64,000 nt of DNA, taken from NCBI GenBank assembly GCA_964551975.1, contig CAZKFI010000002.1, positions 1 to 64,000 on the forward strand, written 5' to 3'. The number at the start of each line of letters is the position of its first letter. The first letter of the stretch is position 1. Of the stretch, positions 9,343-18,528 are shown piece after piece. A program made the translations under genes and the position numbers. The notes beneath the pieces are model-generated. The model was not told the origin of the DNA. It saw only the letters and a list, made by a program, of their open reading frames with translations, and did no database searches. Origin of the DNA: REEB426 sp964551975. GTDB lineage: Bacteria > Actinomycetota > Actinomycetes > S36-B12.

Positions 9343-10692
9343 GTGTCAGTCAGGCCATTGCATCGCTTCCCGGTGACCCCGGGTCCGGACGGCGCGATGC
9401 GACTGTTCGATGCACTCCCCGATGCTCTCGCCGGGCACGGACCTGCACTTGCACCAGTGCCGACCATCAGCCTGACCACACCGCAGGAGGTTGTCCAGCA
9501 CATGCTGGCGGCCACGCGCCCAGACGATCCTTCAATACCCCTTGAGCATTCAGAGGTAGCGCTGGTACTGGCCACCTCAGGATCGACGGGTTCACCCCGC
9601 GGTGTTCTGTTGAGTGCGAGCGGTCTTCAGGCACTTGATCATCAGGTCCTGCAGCGCGTACGACCCGTTGAGTCGGGGGCTGAGTCGAGAGTTGAGCCCG
9701 TAGGCGCCGTGCAATGGATTGCCGCACTTCCGGTCACCTCCATGGGTGGCTGCAATGTGTTGATCAGGTCACTTGCCGCTGGAACCTCGCCGCTGTTCGC
9801 GTCGAGTATTGGTGGAATGACGCCCTTCACCGTGGAGGCGTTCACAGGTGCTGTGGCCAGGGCCAGTCTTGATCAGCACGGCCGACGGAACCTGCTGGCT
9901 ACGTCACTGGTTGCCGCTCAGGTCCGTCGTCTGCTGGCTGACCCGGAAGGTTGCGACGCACTTCGTGCCTGTCAGCTGGTGCTCGTGGGCGGTGGCCCAC
10001 TGCCTGCACCGGTAGCCCTGGCAGCCAGGGAGGCGGGTGTAACGCTGACGACCACCTACGGCGCTACTGAGACCGGGGGTGGTTGCGTCTTCGATGGGCA
10101 CCCTTTGGCTTCGGTCCAGGTCCGGCTACGCAGACCTGACGGCACGTACCTTCCGCCGCTATCAACTGATGCGCCGGGCCAACCCTTTCCCGTGAGTGAG
10201 TGTGATGAATCTGGTGAAATCGTCATAGCCGGGCCGATGCTGGCACTCGGCTATCGCTGCAATCCGCAGGCCACCCAACAATCGTTTACCGCGGCTGGCT
10301 ACCGCACTGGTGACATCGGCCGTTGGAGCGCCTCCGGCACGTTGGAAGTGCATGGTCGCGCCGACGACATCATCGCGGTACGCGGCACCAACGTGGCGTT
10401 GGGTGCCGTCGAAGCCGCAATAAGTCAACTCCCGGAAATTGCAGCCGTTGCTGCGATACCCAGCGGATCCTTGGATGATCCAGCGATTACGGTCTGCGCC
10501 GTGCTCGGAAATCAGGACCGAGACCGAGCCGACATGCCTGACATGGAGGCGATCATCCGCACTCAGGTTCGCGAGCAACTCGGTAGCGCCGCCACTCCCG
10601 CGAGGATCGTCTTCCTTGACCAGTTGCCCCTGCTGCCCGGTGGCAAGATCGACCGGGTGAGCCTGCGCCGCGCAATGACCACCCAGCCATGA
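9343..10692 (+). CDS. menE: o-Succinylbenzoate--CoA ligase
   Basis: Adenylate-forming ligase (449 residues) that activates OSB for MenB. The AMP-binding P-loop LATSGSTGSPRGV lies near residue 76, the adenylate motif TTYGATETGGG near 237, the hinge GYRTGDIG near 326 and the C-terminal lysine in LPGGKIDRVSLR near 435. The start is a GTG at 9343; the N-terminus is short, as usual for actinobacterial MenE. It overlaps menA by four bases (ATGA), so the two are translationally coupled. Confidence 0.92.
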   Translation: MSVRPLHRFPVTPGPDGAMRLFDALPDALAGHGPALAPVPTISLTTPQEVVQHMLAATRPDDPSIPLEHSEVALVLATSGSTGSPRGVLLSASGLQALDHQVLQRVRPVESGAESRVEPVGAVQWIAALPVTSMGGCNVLIRSLAAGTSPLFASSIGGMTPFTVEAFTGAVARASLDQHGRRNLLATSLVAAQVRRLLADPEGCDALRACQLVLVGGGPLPAPVALAAREAGVTLTTTYGATETGGGCVFDGHPLASVQVRLRRPDGTYLPPLSTDAPGQPFPVSECDESGEIVIAGPMLALGYRCNPQATQQSFTAAGYRTGDIGRWSASGTLEVHGRADDIIAVRGTNVALGAVEAAISQLPEIAAVAAIPSGSLDDPAITVCAVLGNQDRDRADMPDMEAIIRTQVREQLGSAATPARIVFLDQLPLLPGGKIDRVSLRRAMTTQP

Positions 10693-11603
10693 GCCAGCCA
10701 GAGCTGCGCTCCGGCCTCGGCGTGTGGATTGCCGGAGCTCGACCCAGAACGCTGCCGGTTGCCATCGCGGGAGTACTCGTGGGCACTGGCGCCGCTACGG
10801 CAGTCGATGCTCTGCAACCGGTGCACGCGCTGCTTGCGCTGATTGTCGCACTGGCACTGCAGGTCGGCGTGAACTACGCCAACGACTACAGCGACGGTAT
10901 TCGGGGTACGGACAACAATCGAGTTGGTCCGGTGCGACTCGTTGGACAGGGGCTGGCAACGCCAGCGGCCGTCCGACGGGCAGCGCTGCTGGCATTCCTC
11001 GTGGCAGCAGCTGCCGGCCTGCTGCTGGTCGCACTCACCGGCCGCTGGTGGCTCCTCATTGTGGGTGCACTCTGCTTGCTGGCCGGCTGGCTCTACACCG
11101 GGGGACCTCGGCCCTACGGGTACCTAGGACTGGGTGAACTCTTCGTCTTCATCTTCTTCGGCTTGGTTCCGGTCCTCGGCACCTGCTACGTACAGGCTGA
11201 CCGCATCACTGTGCCGGCCCTCCTGGGTGGCTGCGGTGTTGGCCTCCTGGCCTGTGCCGTGCTGTTGACCAACAACCTCCGAGACATTCCCGGCGACACC
11301 CTGGTGGGCAAGCGCACACTGGCCGTTCGCATCGGCGCACCGGCAACGCGCATCCTGTATGTGGTGATGGTGTTTGGCGCAGCTTTGACCATTCCTGCCA
11401 TTGCCGCGGTGACCACCTGGTGGACTTTGATCGCATTGGCTGTGTTCATACTCGCAGTGCAACCCATGCAGGCGGTACGGACCGGAGCATCGGGTGCCGC
11501 GCTGATCCCGGCGCTGAAGTCGACTGGCCTACTCGTCCTTGCCTACGGCCTTGCCCTGACCGCGGCCCTTACCCTTACCGCGGTCCTTGGCGTCACTGGG
11601 TGA
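10689..11603 (+). CDS. menA: 1,4-Dihydroxy-2-naphthoate polyprenyltransferase
   Basis: UbiA-family membrane prenyltransferase (304 residues, about nine hydrophobic segments) that attaches the polyprenyl tail to dihydroxynaphthoate. The first Asp-rich motif is NDYSDGIRGTDNN (about 62-74) and the second is NNLRDIPGDTLVGKRTLA (about 196-213), both needed for Mg-diphosphate binding. It is coupled to menE. Its last 75 bases overlap the convergent DUF4229 gene, which encodes a Gly/Lys-rich tail there. Confidence 0.95.
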   Translation: MSQPELRSGLGVWIAGARPRTLPVAIAGVLVGTGAATAVDALQPVHALLALIVALALQVGVNYANDYSDGIRGTDNNRVGPVRLVGQGLATPAAVRRAALLAFLVAAAAGLLLVALTGRWWLLIVGALCLLAGWLYTGGPRPYGYLGLGELFVFIFFGLVPVLGTCYVQADRITVPALLGGCGVGLLACAVLLTNNLRDIPGDTLVGKRTLAVRIGAPATRILYVVMVFGAALTIPAIAAVTTWWTLIALAVFILAVQPMQAVRTGASGAALIPALKSTGLLVLAYGLALTAALTLTAVLGVTG

Positions 11604-11993
11604 ACTAGGTGAACTGGCTCCGGGCACGGCCCGGTCTGCGATGGCCCCTTCACCACCGTTATCGCCACGATCATCGTCGTCTTCGGCCCGCGTCGCTGCA
11701 TCGATGCGCTCATTGATCCGACGAAAGAACCGCCACACACCTGCGCTCATGGCATCACGCTGACGATTGAGGAGGAGCAGGCTGATCGCGCCCGAGACCA
11801 CGATCGCCAGCGCCAGTGCCAGCAGTCCACGCATGCCGGTGAGCCACTGCAGGAGCAGCCAGACCACGAGAAATACCGCTAGACGAAGTCCCGTATAGAT
11901 GATCAGGGACCGCGCACCTGGGCGAGCGCCGGCGGGAGCGGGCTGGCGGTCGTTCCTGGTGTCTGGTCCTTCATTGGCTTGGTCGCTGGGCAC
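11529..11993 (-). CDS. DUF4229 small membrane protein
   Basis: A 154-residue protein with two hydrophobic helices (about residues 33-50 and 54-75) followed by LLLNRQRDAMSAGVWRFFRRINERID, the pattern of the actinobacterial DUF4229 family. The function is unknown. The N-terminus is Pro/Ala-rich and cytoplasmic-looking. The C-terminal 25 residues (GKGKGRGQGK and similar) are encoded antisense to the end of menA and are low-complexity, so the conserved domain does not depend on the overlap. The family often lies near menaquinone genes; whether it acts with them is not known. Confidence 0.75.
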   Translation of the reverse strand: MPSDQANEGPDTRNDRQPAPAGARPGARSLIIYTGLRLAVFLVVWLLLQWLTGMRGLLALALAIVVSGAISLLLLNRQRDAMSAGVWRFFRRINERIDAATRAEDDDDRGDNGGEGAIADRAVPGASSPSSPSDAKDRGKGKGRGQGKAVGKDE

Positions 11994-12041
11994 CCTCCCA
12001 CGCTACGGGGTGACCGATATCGAGTTCAGCGTTAGTGTGGA

Positions 12042-12371
12042 GTGGTGCTCAGGGTTATCGGCATCCTGCTCGTTCTTGCGCTGTACATCTCGTTCATCGT
12101 GGACGTTCTGCGCACACCGGGCTCGCTGGTGCGGGCCCTGCCCAAGGCCCTGTGGTTGCTGATCGTGATCTTGATCCCACTCATCGGGGGCATCCTGTGG
12201 TTCCTGGCCGGACGCCCCAGGCAGACCGGCGGTGGGCTCTTTCGGCGACGGGGGCCGGTGGCACCGGATGATGATCCGAGCTTCTTGAAGGCTCTTGATG
12301 AAGAGGCCTGGCGTCGGCGGATGCAGCAGCGACGGGGTCAGCAGCGCCCTGACCCGAACCCGAACGGTTGA
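12042..12371 (+). CDS. PLDc_N-domain membrane protein
   Basis: A 109-residue protein with two N-terminal hydrophobic helices (about residues 3-20 and 32-53) separated by DVLRTPGSLVRALPKALW. The second helix ends in IGGILWFLAGRP, the signature of the phospholipase D nuclease N-terminal (PLDc_N) domain. No catalytic HKD domain follows; the rest is a charged tail (ALDEEAWRRRMQQRRGQQR). Such short proteins are common in actinobacteria and have no assigned role. It ends four bases before the convergent ccsB stop. Confidence 0.8.
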   Translation: MVLRVIGILLVLALYISFIVDVLRTPGSLVRALPKALWLLIVILIPLIGGILWFLAGRPRQTGGGLFRRRGPVAPDDDPSFLKALDEEAWRRRMQQRRGQQRPDPNPNG

Positions 12372-12375
12372 GTCC

Positions 12376-13260
12376 TCAAACTCCTGCGTAGGAATGCAGG
12401 CTGTTGACGAAGATATTGACCCCGAAGTAGTTGATCAGGAAGGCCAACCAACCGGCCAGGGCGAGCCAGGAGGCTCGATTCCCCCGCCAGCCCACCGTGG
12501 ACCGGGCGTGCAGGTAGGCCGCGTAGATCACCCAGGTGATGAAGGCCCAGGTCTCCTTCGGGTCCCACCCCCAGTAGCGTCCCCAGGCCTGCTCTGCCCA
12601 GATGGCTCCGGCCACCACGGCGAAGGTCCACAGCGGAAAGGAAAAGGCCAACACTCGGTAGGTCAATGTTCGCAGGCGCTCAGTATCCGGTACCCGCTCG
12701 CACCAGTGCGGCAGTTGCGCACCGGCCGCGACGCGACGATCCACTCGTGCACGTGCCAAGGAAAGCCCGGCCGTTGCCGCCGCAAGGGTGAAAGCGCCCG
12801 CGCAGATGATCGCGGCAAGGACATGGATGACCAACCAGGTCGACTTCAGCGCCGGCACTAACTGTGCTGCCTCGGTGTACAACACAGTGACGGCCATACC
12901 CAGGGTGAGCAATGTTGGGATCACCACGAACAGACCGAGCCAGCGCAGGTCACGGCGAAGTGAAACGCCGAGAAACACCAGCAGGATCGCCAATGCCGCG
13001 GTGATGGAGAACTCGTACATGTTGCCCCAGGGCACCCGGCCTGCCCACAAACCTCGCAGAATGACCCCGCCGAGCAGTACAACCATGGCAAGCCAGGTCA
13101 ACGCCATCCCGATATTCGCCGCGCGCCGCTGCCCCGTGGCCTCGGTGGCTCGTCGTGCGGCGAAGTCGATACTGAAGGCGATCATTGCCCCCAGCAGTGC
13201 CACCATCGACGAATAGACCAACACATTGCTGGCCTCGGCAAGTTCCTGCGCTGACATCAC
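12376..13260 (-). CDS. ccsB: Cytochrome c biogenesis protein CcsB (CcsA/ResC family)
   Basis: Heme-handling membrane subunit of the System II cytochrome c synthetase. At 294 residues with about eight hydrophobic helices it has the tryptophan-rich heme-binding WWD-type segment WGRYWGWDPKETWAFITWV near 217-235, and histidines flanking it. It overlaps resB by four bases (ATGA), the usual partner. It is the last gene of a tlpA-ccdA-resB-ccsB operon, and the enzyme would attach heme to CxxCH apocytochromes outside the membrane. Confidence 0.95.
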   Translation of the reverse strand: MMSAQELAEASNVLVYSSMVALLGAMIAFSIDFAARRATEATGQRRAANIGMALTWLAMVVLLGGVILRGLWAGRVPWGNMYEFSITAALAILLVFLGVSLRRDLRWLGLFVVIPTLLTLGMAVTVLYTEAAQLVPALKSTWLVIHVLAAIICAGAFTLAAATAGLSLARARVDRRVAAGAQLPHWCERVPDTERLRTLTYRVLAFSFPLWTFAVVAGAIWAEQAWGRYWGWDPKETWAFITWVIYAAYLHARSTVGWRGNRASWLALAGWLAFLINYFGVNIFVNSLHSYAGV

Positions 13261-14852
13261 GTCCCCATCCTGCTGGATATCGCTCCAGCTGCATCCTGGG
13301 ATCCGGTTACCGCGTGGAGCACCGCCTGCACATCATCAGCCAGGTTGGTGGACTCGCTGCGGGCTAGTCCAGCGATCTCCACTACTGGTTGATCGACGGG
13401 TCCACTGACAGCCACGAACACGCGTCTGCGTCGAATGAGCAACGTTCCGATCAATCCGACCATTGCCAGCAGTGCGCAGATCAGGGCCACGGGGCCTCCC
13501 GGGTCAGAGGCCAACTGGAAGGAGGCCCACCGCTGCCAGCCGATGAAGGTGATCGCTCCCGCGCTACCGGGTAGGACCCAGGTCTCACCCGGACGTAGGG
13601 ATTCCAGACCGATCTGCTGCATATCCGCGGTCTTTAATGTGTACACACTCTGTGGCATGCCATCGTCGAGGCCGAGATCACCTGTCCACGCCGAGAGGAA
13701 CACCGCCGGATCATCGGGTGCGGGAAAGGTCGAGTGCGGTCCGCGGATCTCATCCACAGCTGCAGTCGGCAAGAACAGTCCCTGGATACCCAACTGCGGA
13801 TTTGCATCAGGAAGCTTGATGACACCGGTTGAGGTGAAGTTCCCATCCTGTGGAAGGAAGACCACGGCATCCTCGAATACCACCTGACCGGTTCGGTCCG
13901 CGATACGAAATGTCGGGGCGTAGCCGTGGCCCACAAGGTAGACGCGAGCACCGGGCACACTCAAGGGCGCATTGACCTCCACCAAGCGCTCAGCCTCTGG
14001 CTCCTGCAGGCCGTCGGAATACGACAGCCGCGCCTCGAACAGCCGTGGTGCACCGCGTTGCGCCTCGCTTCGCTCGAACTCCACGGCGAAGTCCTGCAGG
14101 GTGAACGAGAAGGGTTGCAGCGCGCTTGCGTCAACGAGTCGACCACCACCCCAGGCGTCGAACTGCGTCAACGTGTTAGAGAACCCTTGACCCTCGCGCA
14201 CGATCACATTTCCTCGCCAGCCGAACAGTCCGCCGACGGCGACGCCAATCAGGATGCCGACCAAGGCAACGTGAAAGAGCAGATTGCTCACTTCACGCAG
14301 GTTGCCCTTCTGGGCAGAGATCCACCGCACCTGAATACCGGCGCCCTGGTCGCGGACTCCTTCGGTCACACTCCATCGACCACGACGGAAGTAGTGCAGC
14401 GCTCGGTCATAGGCCAGGTCACCATCAACCTGCGGATGAGCGGCGGTGAACTCCGGAAGGCGGCTGAGGTTACGTGGGGCCGGCGGTGGAGGCTTGCGCA
14501 GACTGATCACCAAATCACGGATCCGAGGAATGACGCAGCCCACGAGCGAGATGAACAGCAGGAGGTACACCGCAGCAAACCAGGCTGATGCATAGACATC
14601 GAAGAAGCCCAGTCGGTCCAGGATTGGCCCCCAGGTCGGGGAATCGGCGATCCACTCTTCAACGAGGATGGGGTTGGTTCCGCGCTGCGGGAGGATCGAA
14701 CCAGGGACGCTGACGACCGCTAGGCACAGCAGGAGGATCAGGGCGATCCGCATGCTGGTCAGTTGACGCCAGGCCCAGCGCAGGAAGCCCACCGTCCCCA
14801 AAGGTGGCAGGGAGCTGGCCTGCTGAATTCCTTGGTCGGTCTGCACCATCAC
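13257..14852 (-). CDS. resB: Cytochrome c biogenesis protein ResB
   Basis: ResB/Ccs1 subunit (531 residues) of the cytochrome c synthetase. Three N-terminal hydrophobic helices (about 25-50, 88-108 and 190-210) precede a large extracytoplasmic domain, and a fourth helix lies near 440-460 (VALICALLAMVGLIGTLLIRRR). The family start WRQLTSMRIALILLLCLAVVS is clear. It is coupled by four bases to both ccsB and ccdA, and works with CcsB in carrying and attaching heme. Confidence 0.94.
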   Translation of the reverse strand: MMVQTDQGIQQASSLPPLGTVGFLRWAWRQLTSMRIALILLLCLAVVSVPGSILPQRGTNPILVEEWIADSPTWGPILDRLGFFDVYASAWFAAVYLLLFISLVGCVIPRIRDLVISLRKPPPPAPRNLSRLPEFTAAHPQVDGDLAYDRALHYFRRGRWSVTEGVRDQGAGIQVRWISAQKGNLREVSNLLFHVALVGILIGVAVGGLFGWRGNVIVREGQGFSNTLTQFDAWGGGRLVDASALQPFSFTLQDFAVEFERSEAQRGAPRLFEARLSYSDGLQEPEAERLVEVNAPLSVPGARVYLVGHGYAPTFRIADRTGQVVFEDAVVFLPQDGNFTSTGVIKLPDANPQLGIQGLFLPTAAVDEIRGPHSTFPAPDDPAVFLSAWTGDLGLDDGMPQSVYTLKTADMQQIGLESLRPGETWVLPGSAGAITFIGWQRWASFQLASDPGGPVALICALLAMVGLIGTLLIRRRRVFVAVSGPVDQPVVEIAGLARSESTNLADDVQAVLHAVTGSQDAAGAISSRMGT

Positions 14853-15607
14853 AGCACCGTGGTGAATTCAGGCATGACACCACGCAACCACACTGTGACC
14901 TGATCCCACCACCCGAGGATGAGTGCGATCCCGATGCCGATCAGCAGGAGACCGCCGACACGCATGATGAGGGTCGAGTGTTGGCGCAGCACGGGAAGCA
15001 CCCCGGCGAGATGCTGAAAGCCGATGGCTAGGGCGATGAATGGCAGACCGAGGCCGAGGCAGTACGCAGCCGAGAGCAGGGCGCCGCGCGCGGCGCTGCC
15101 TTCGGTGAAGGCCAGCGTCTGGACTGCAGCCAATGTCGGGCCAATGCACGGTGTCCAGCCCAAACCGAAGGCGATACCGAGCAACGGTGCCGAAACCAGG
15201 GCCAGCCCGGTTCGCGGGGTCGGTTCACGAGGACGCCATTGCCGTTGCAGAAGGGGAACAACGCCGAGGAATGCCAGCCCCATGACGATCACCAGCACCC
15301 CCGCGAGGCGGGTGATCACCTGCTGGTACTCCAGCAGCAGTGCGCCTATTCCACCGAAGAACAGGCCATAGGAGACGAAGACCGCGCTGAACCCGAGGAC
15401 GAAGAGCGTGCTGCCCAGCAGGATTCGCCAGCGCGAGCCCACGCCCGCTTCTAACTGCGCCCCGGTGAAGCCCGTGACATAGGACACATAACCAGGAGCA
15501 AGGGGCAGTACACACGGACTCAGGAACGCAACGACCCCGGCAAGCAGGGCAAGGGCTAGCGCTATCAGCATGGGGCCGGTGGCTACCTGCTCCACGACAG
15601 CACCCAT
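14849..15607 (-). CDS. ccdA: Cytochrome c biogenesis protein CcdA
   Basis: Membrane thiol-disulfide carrier (252 residues, six hydrophobic helices) that moves electrons from cytoplasmic thioredoxin to TlpA/ResA outside. The two redox cysteines sit in the family motifs FLSPCVLPLAPGYVSYVTGF (about 28-47) and GWTPCIGPTLA (about 150-160). Its start shares a base with the tlpA stop, so the reductant chain is translationally coupled to its acceptor. Confidence 0.95.
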   Translation of the reverse strand: MGAVVEQVATGPMLIALALALLAGVVAFLSPCVLPLAPGYVSYVTGFTGAQLEAGVGSRWRILLGSTLFVLGFSAVFVSYGLFFGGIGALLLEYQQVITRLAGVLVIVMGLAFLGVVPLLQRQWRPREPTPRTGLALVSAPLLGIAFGLGWTPCIGPTLAAVQTLAFTEGSAARGALLSAAYCLGLGLPFIALAIGFQHLAGVLPVLRQHSTLIMRVGGLLLIGIGIALILGWWDQVTVWLRGVMPEFTTVL

Positions 15608-16188
15608 CAGGTCTCCTCGGCAAGGAGGGAGGTGATGAGGCCGTCCAAGGTTGCCGCCGACACTTTGCCCAGTGCCCGCGCGGCAACACGTCCCTGCTGA
15701 TCGATGAGCACGGTGGACGGAATGGCCTGCGGTGGCAGCGTCTGTGCGAATTGCAGTTGGATGCGTCCATCCGGATCAGCGATGTTCGGATAGTCGATGC
15801 CGAATCGTGTGACGAATGCCTCAGCTGTGGTCTTGGAGTCACGCGTGTTCAGGCCGATGAACTGCACCGGGGCGTCGGCATGCTCCTGCGCCGCCATCAC
15901 CAGTTCTGGAGCCTCTGCACGACACGGCGCACACCAGGACGCCCAGACATTGAGCACCACGATCTTCCCGCGTTGCTCAGCCAGACTCCAGGTGTTGCCA
16001 TCGAAGGTGCTGCCGGTGATCTGCGGCGCAGGTGCACGCATCGCAGGATCCAGCAACGTCACTGAGCCGTCCCCGGCAACAAAGCCGGTACCCGCCTGGC
16101 CCTCGGCTGAGCTGCAGCCGGTGATCAGTGCCAAAGCACAGACACACACCAGGGGGGCGATCCACCGTCGTGAACTACCGCGTAACAC
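15607..16188 (-). CDS. TlpA/ResA-type thiol-disulfide oxidoreductase lipoprotein
   Basis: A 193-residue redoxin with a lipoprotein signal: a hydrophobic stretch ends in the lipobox LITGC, making Cys25 the lipidated residue. The thioredoxin fold carries NVWASWCAPCRAEAPEL, with the active CxxC near residues 86-89, and the cis-proline region QAIPSTVLIDQQG. It should reduce apocytochrome c cysteines before heme attachment, fed by CcdA immediately downstream. The start is a GTG at 16188. Confidence 0.92.
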   Translation of the reverse strand: MLRGSSRRWIAPLVCVCALALITGCSSAEGQAGTGFVAGDGSVTLLDPAMRAPAPQITGSTFDGNTWSLAEQRGKIVVLNVWASWCAPCRAEAPELVMAAQEHADAPVQFIGLNTRDSKTTAEAFVTRFGIDYPNIADPDGRIQLQFAQTLPPQAIPSTVLIDQQGRVAARALGKVSAATLDGLITSLLAEET

Positions 16189-16203
16189 GCGATCACCGCG
16201 CCA

Positions 16204-16872
16204 CTAGGCGCCTGGAATCTTGCTGGCCTTGTCCAAGAGATCCTTGGCAGGCTCGGTGTAGGTGATGGCGATGAGGCGATCGCCTTCAAAGGTCAACGAA
16301 GTGAGTGAAGCCAGCGTGCATTGACGACTGCGCGGGTCATGCCAGAGTCGACGGCGCTCCGCGGAAAGCCGTGCGATCCAGATTGGGAGTTGATGGCTCA
16401 CCATGACCGCCTCACGGCCGCGCACCTGGTTACGGGCTGCCTTGATTGCCGTGACCATCCGCGCGGCGACCTGGGTGTAGGGCTCACCCCAGGACGGTAG
16501 GAACGGATTCCACAGATGCCGCCAGGTCCTTGGCTGACGCAGCACACCGTCTCCCACGCTGACTCGCTGACCTTCGAAGATGTTCTCCGCTTCGATGATG
16601 AGTGGTTCACCCTGGATCGGCAAGTTGTGCTTGGCGGCGATCGGCTGGGCCGTCTGCTGTGCGCGTTCCAGCGGTGAGGCGATCACTGCTGCGAGATCTG
16701 CACCGGCCAGTGCCTGTGCTGCTCGCTCCGCCATCTGCTCACCGAGTGCAGAGAGGTGGTACCCGGGCAGCCGACCGTAGAGGACACCCTGTGGGTTCTC
16801 GACCTCGCCGTGCCGGAGAAGGTGAACGACGGTACGCGGCTGCGCCGATGTTTCCTGCGTGCTGGAACCCAT
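16204..16872 (-). CDS. Histidine phosphatase family protein
   Basis: Phosphoglycerate-mutase-like phosphatase (222 residues). The catalytic histidine is in HLLRHGEVENPQG (about 17-29), with an arginine in SPLERAQQTAQ and the second histidine in VMVSHQLPIWI. The substrate is not predictable. In M. tuberculosis a homologue (Rv0525) lies between hemL and the cytochrome c maturation genes; here it lies between cobA/hemD and tlpA, consistent with loss of hemB and hemL. No strong ribosome-binding site precedes ATG 16872. Confidence 0.9.
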   Translation of the reverse strand: MGSSTQETSAQPRTVVHLLRHGEVENPQGVLYGRLPGYHLSALGEQMAERAAQALAGADLAAVIASPLERAQQTAQPIAAKHNLPIQGEPLIIEAENIFEGQRVSVGDGVLRQPRTWRHLWNPFLPSWGEPYTQVAARMVTAIKAARNQVRGREAVMVSHQLPIWIARLSAERRRLWHDPRSRQCTLASLTSLTFEGDRLIAITYTEPAKDLLDKASKIPGA

Positions 16873-16887
16873 ATCGATCAGGTTACG

Positions 16888-18528
16888 TCACTTGCGGCGG
16901 GGCGGAACGCGGCGCCGACTCGGTCGCCAACTCTCCTCGCCCGCCTCGAGGGAGGCATGTCGAAGTTCCTCGCCGTACTCGGCAAGTGCCTCCACGAGCC
17001 CCTGTGGGGTGGTGACGGTCGCTAGGACGTCGACTCGCAGACCGTGCTCCTCGGCGGTACGTGCCGTCTGCGGTCCGATGCAGGCCACGATCGTGGAGTG
17101 ATGCGGCTTGCCGGCGATTCCTACGAGGTTGCGCACCGTACTGCTGGAGGTGAAGACCACTGCATCGAAGCCGCCGGTCTTGATGGCTTCGCGCACCTCG
17201 GCATGCGGTGGTGCGGCCCGCACGGTTCGGTAGGCCGTGATGTCCTCAACCTCCCAGCCGAGCTCGGCGAGGCCCGCAGCCAGACTGTCCGTTGCGATGT
17301 CAGCTCGCGGCAGAAACACACGATTGATCGGATCGGTGAGCTCGTCGTACGGCGGCCACTCCGCAAGCAGACCTGCGGTTGATTGATCCTGCGCTGGCAC
17401 CAGATCCGGACGGACGCCGAACTCCAGCAGGGCCGCAATGGTTGGCTCACCCACGGCAGCCACCTTCAAACCGGCGAATGAACGAGCATCGAGGCCGTAC
17501 TGTGCCAACTTCTCACGAATGGCGCGAACGGCGTTGACCGAGGTGAATGCGATCCACTCATAGCGTCCACCAACCAGGCCGTGCAGGGCGCGATCCATCT
17601 GCTGCGGGGTGCGCGGCGGCTCAACCGAAATCGTCGGTACCTCAAGCGGAACTGCGCCATGGAGGCGCAGCAGCGGCAGCAGCGGTCCACCAGATTCCTG
17701 CGTGCGCGGGATAAGGATGCGCCAGCCGAACAGCGACTTAACCTCGAACCAGTCCAGGCGTTCACGCTGTCCAACCACGTCTCCGACGACCATGATGCCC
17801 GGGCCTGCGGTGCGTGTGGACTTGGCCAGCAGGCCGATCTCCTCGAGCACACCGGTTACCGTTCGCTGGTCCACCGTCGTACCGCGGCGCGTGACGGCAA
17901 CCTGGGTTCCCGGATCAGCTCCGGCCTTCAACAACCGACCCGCGATGTCAGCCGAGCGATCTGCGCCATTGAGGAAAACGATGGTCATCCGACTGTGTAC
18001 GAGTTCTGCCCAGGGCAATTCGGGATCATGGGCATCGACCACGCGGAATGAGCGGACGCGTCCACCAACCAAGCCGAAACCTGCGTACGCCGGCACCGCG
18101 GTCACTTCGCTGACACCCGGTGCGATCTCGAACATAACCTTCGCGCGCTTGAGGGCGGCAGCTTCATGAACGATCGAGCCGTCGACTACTGGATCTCCGC
18201 CGAGCAGGCGCACCGTCCGCAGGCCCTCACGCGCGGCCTCGATCACCAGTCGGGCACATTCGGCATGCTCGAGGGCATTGCCGTCACCGTCTACCGCCTG
18301 GGCAACCCGGGTGTTCTCACCCGCGTAGAGCTCCGCAACGGGAACCACCCAGGAGTCGGCCAGAATGAAGTCGGCCTCCTTGAGCAGGGTCACGGCTCGC
18401 ACCGTGAGCAGATCCGGGTCTCCTGGACCCGCTGAGACGATGGCCACCGGGGCTGCGGTGTTCTTGCGACGCGCCTTGGTGCTCGTCGGTGCACTGGGAG
18501 AAGTCGCTCCCGCCACCTTCGTTGTCAC
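16888..18528 (-). CDS. hemD: Bifunctional uroporphyrinogen-III C-methyltransferase / uroporphyrinogen-III synthase
   Basis: A 546-residue CobA-HemD fusion. The N-terminal tetrapyrrole-methylase domain (about 25-260) shows SAGPGDPDLLTVRA, GGDPVVDG and EIAPGVSEVTAVPAYAG. The C-terminal HemD domain shows PTISVEPPRTPQQMDRAL, YEWIAFTSVNAV, FTSSSTVRNLVGIAGKP and CIGPQTARTAEEHGL. The open frame reaches back to 18735, but I place the start at GTG 18528 because AGGAGG lies five bases upstream. The methylase active-site loop is looser than in dedicated SUMT enzymes, as I recall for actinobacterial fusions generally. Adjacent hemA, hemC and hemB are absent. Confidence 0.9.
   Translation of the reverse strand: MTTKVAGATSPSAPTSTKARRKNTAAPVAIVSAGPGDPDLLTVRAVTLLKEADFILADSWVVPVAELYAGENTRVAQAVDGDGNALEHAECARLVIEAAREGLRTVRLLGGDPVVDGSIVHEAAALKRAKVMFEIAPGVSEVTAVPAYAGFGLVGGRVRSFRVVDAHDPELPWAELVHSRMTIVFLNGADRSADIAGRLLKAGADPGTQVAVTRRGTTVDQRTVTGVLEEIGLLAKSTRTAGPGIMVVGDVVGQRERLDWFEVKSLFGWRILIPRTQESGGPLLPLLRLHGAVPLEVPTISVEPPRTPQQMDRALHGLVGGRYEWIAFTSVNAVRAIREKLAQYGLDARSFAGLKVAAVGEPTIAALLEFGVRPDLVPAQDQSTAGLLAEWPPYDELTDPINRVFLPRADIATDSLAAGLAELGWEVEDITAYRTVRAAPPHAEVREAIKTGGFDAVVFTSSSTVRNLVGIAGKPHHSTIVACIGPQTARTAEEHGLRVDVLATVTTPQGLVEALAEYGEELRHASLEAGEESWRPSRRRVPPRRK

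Noticed and set aside
16888..18528. CobA half of the fusion considered a dead methylase
   Set aside because: Its loosened GDP motif is similar to what I recall for other actinobacterial CobA-HemD fusions, so degeneration specific to this gene is not shown.
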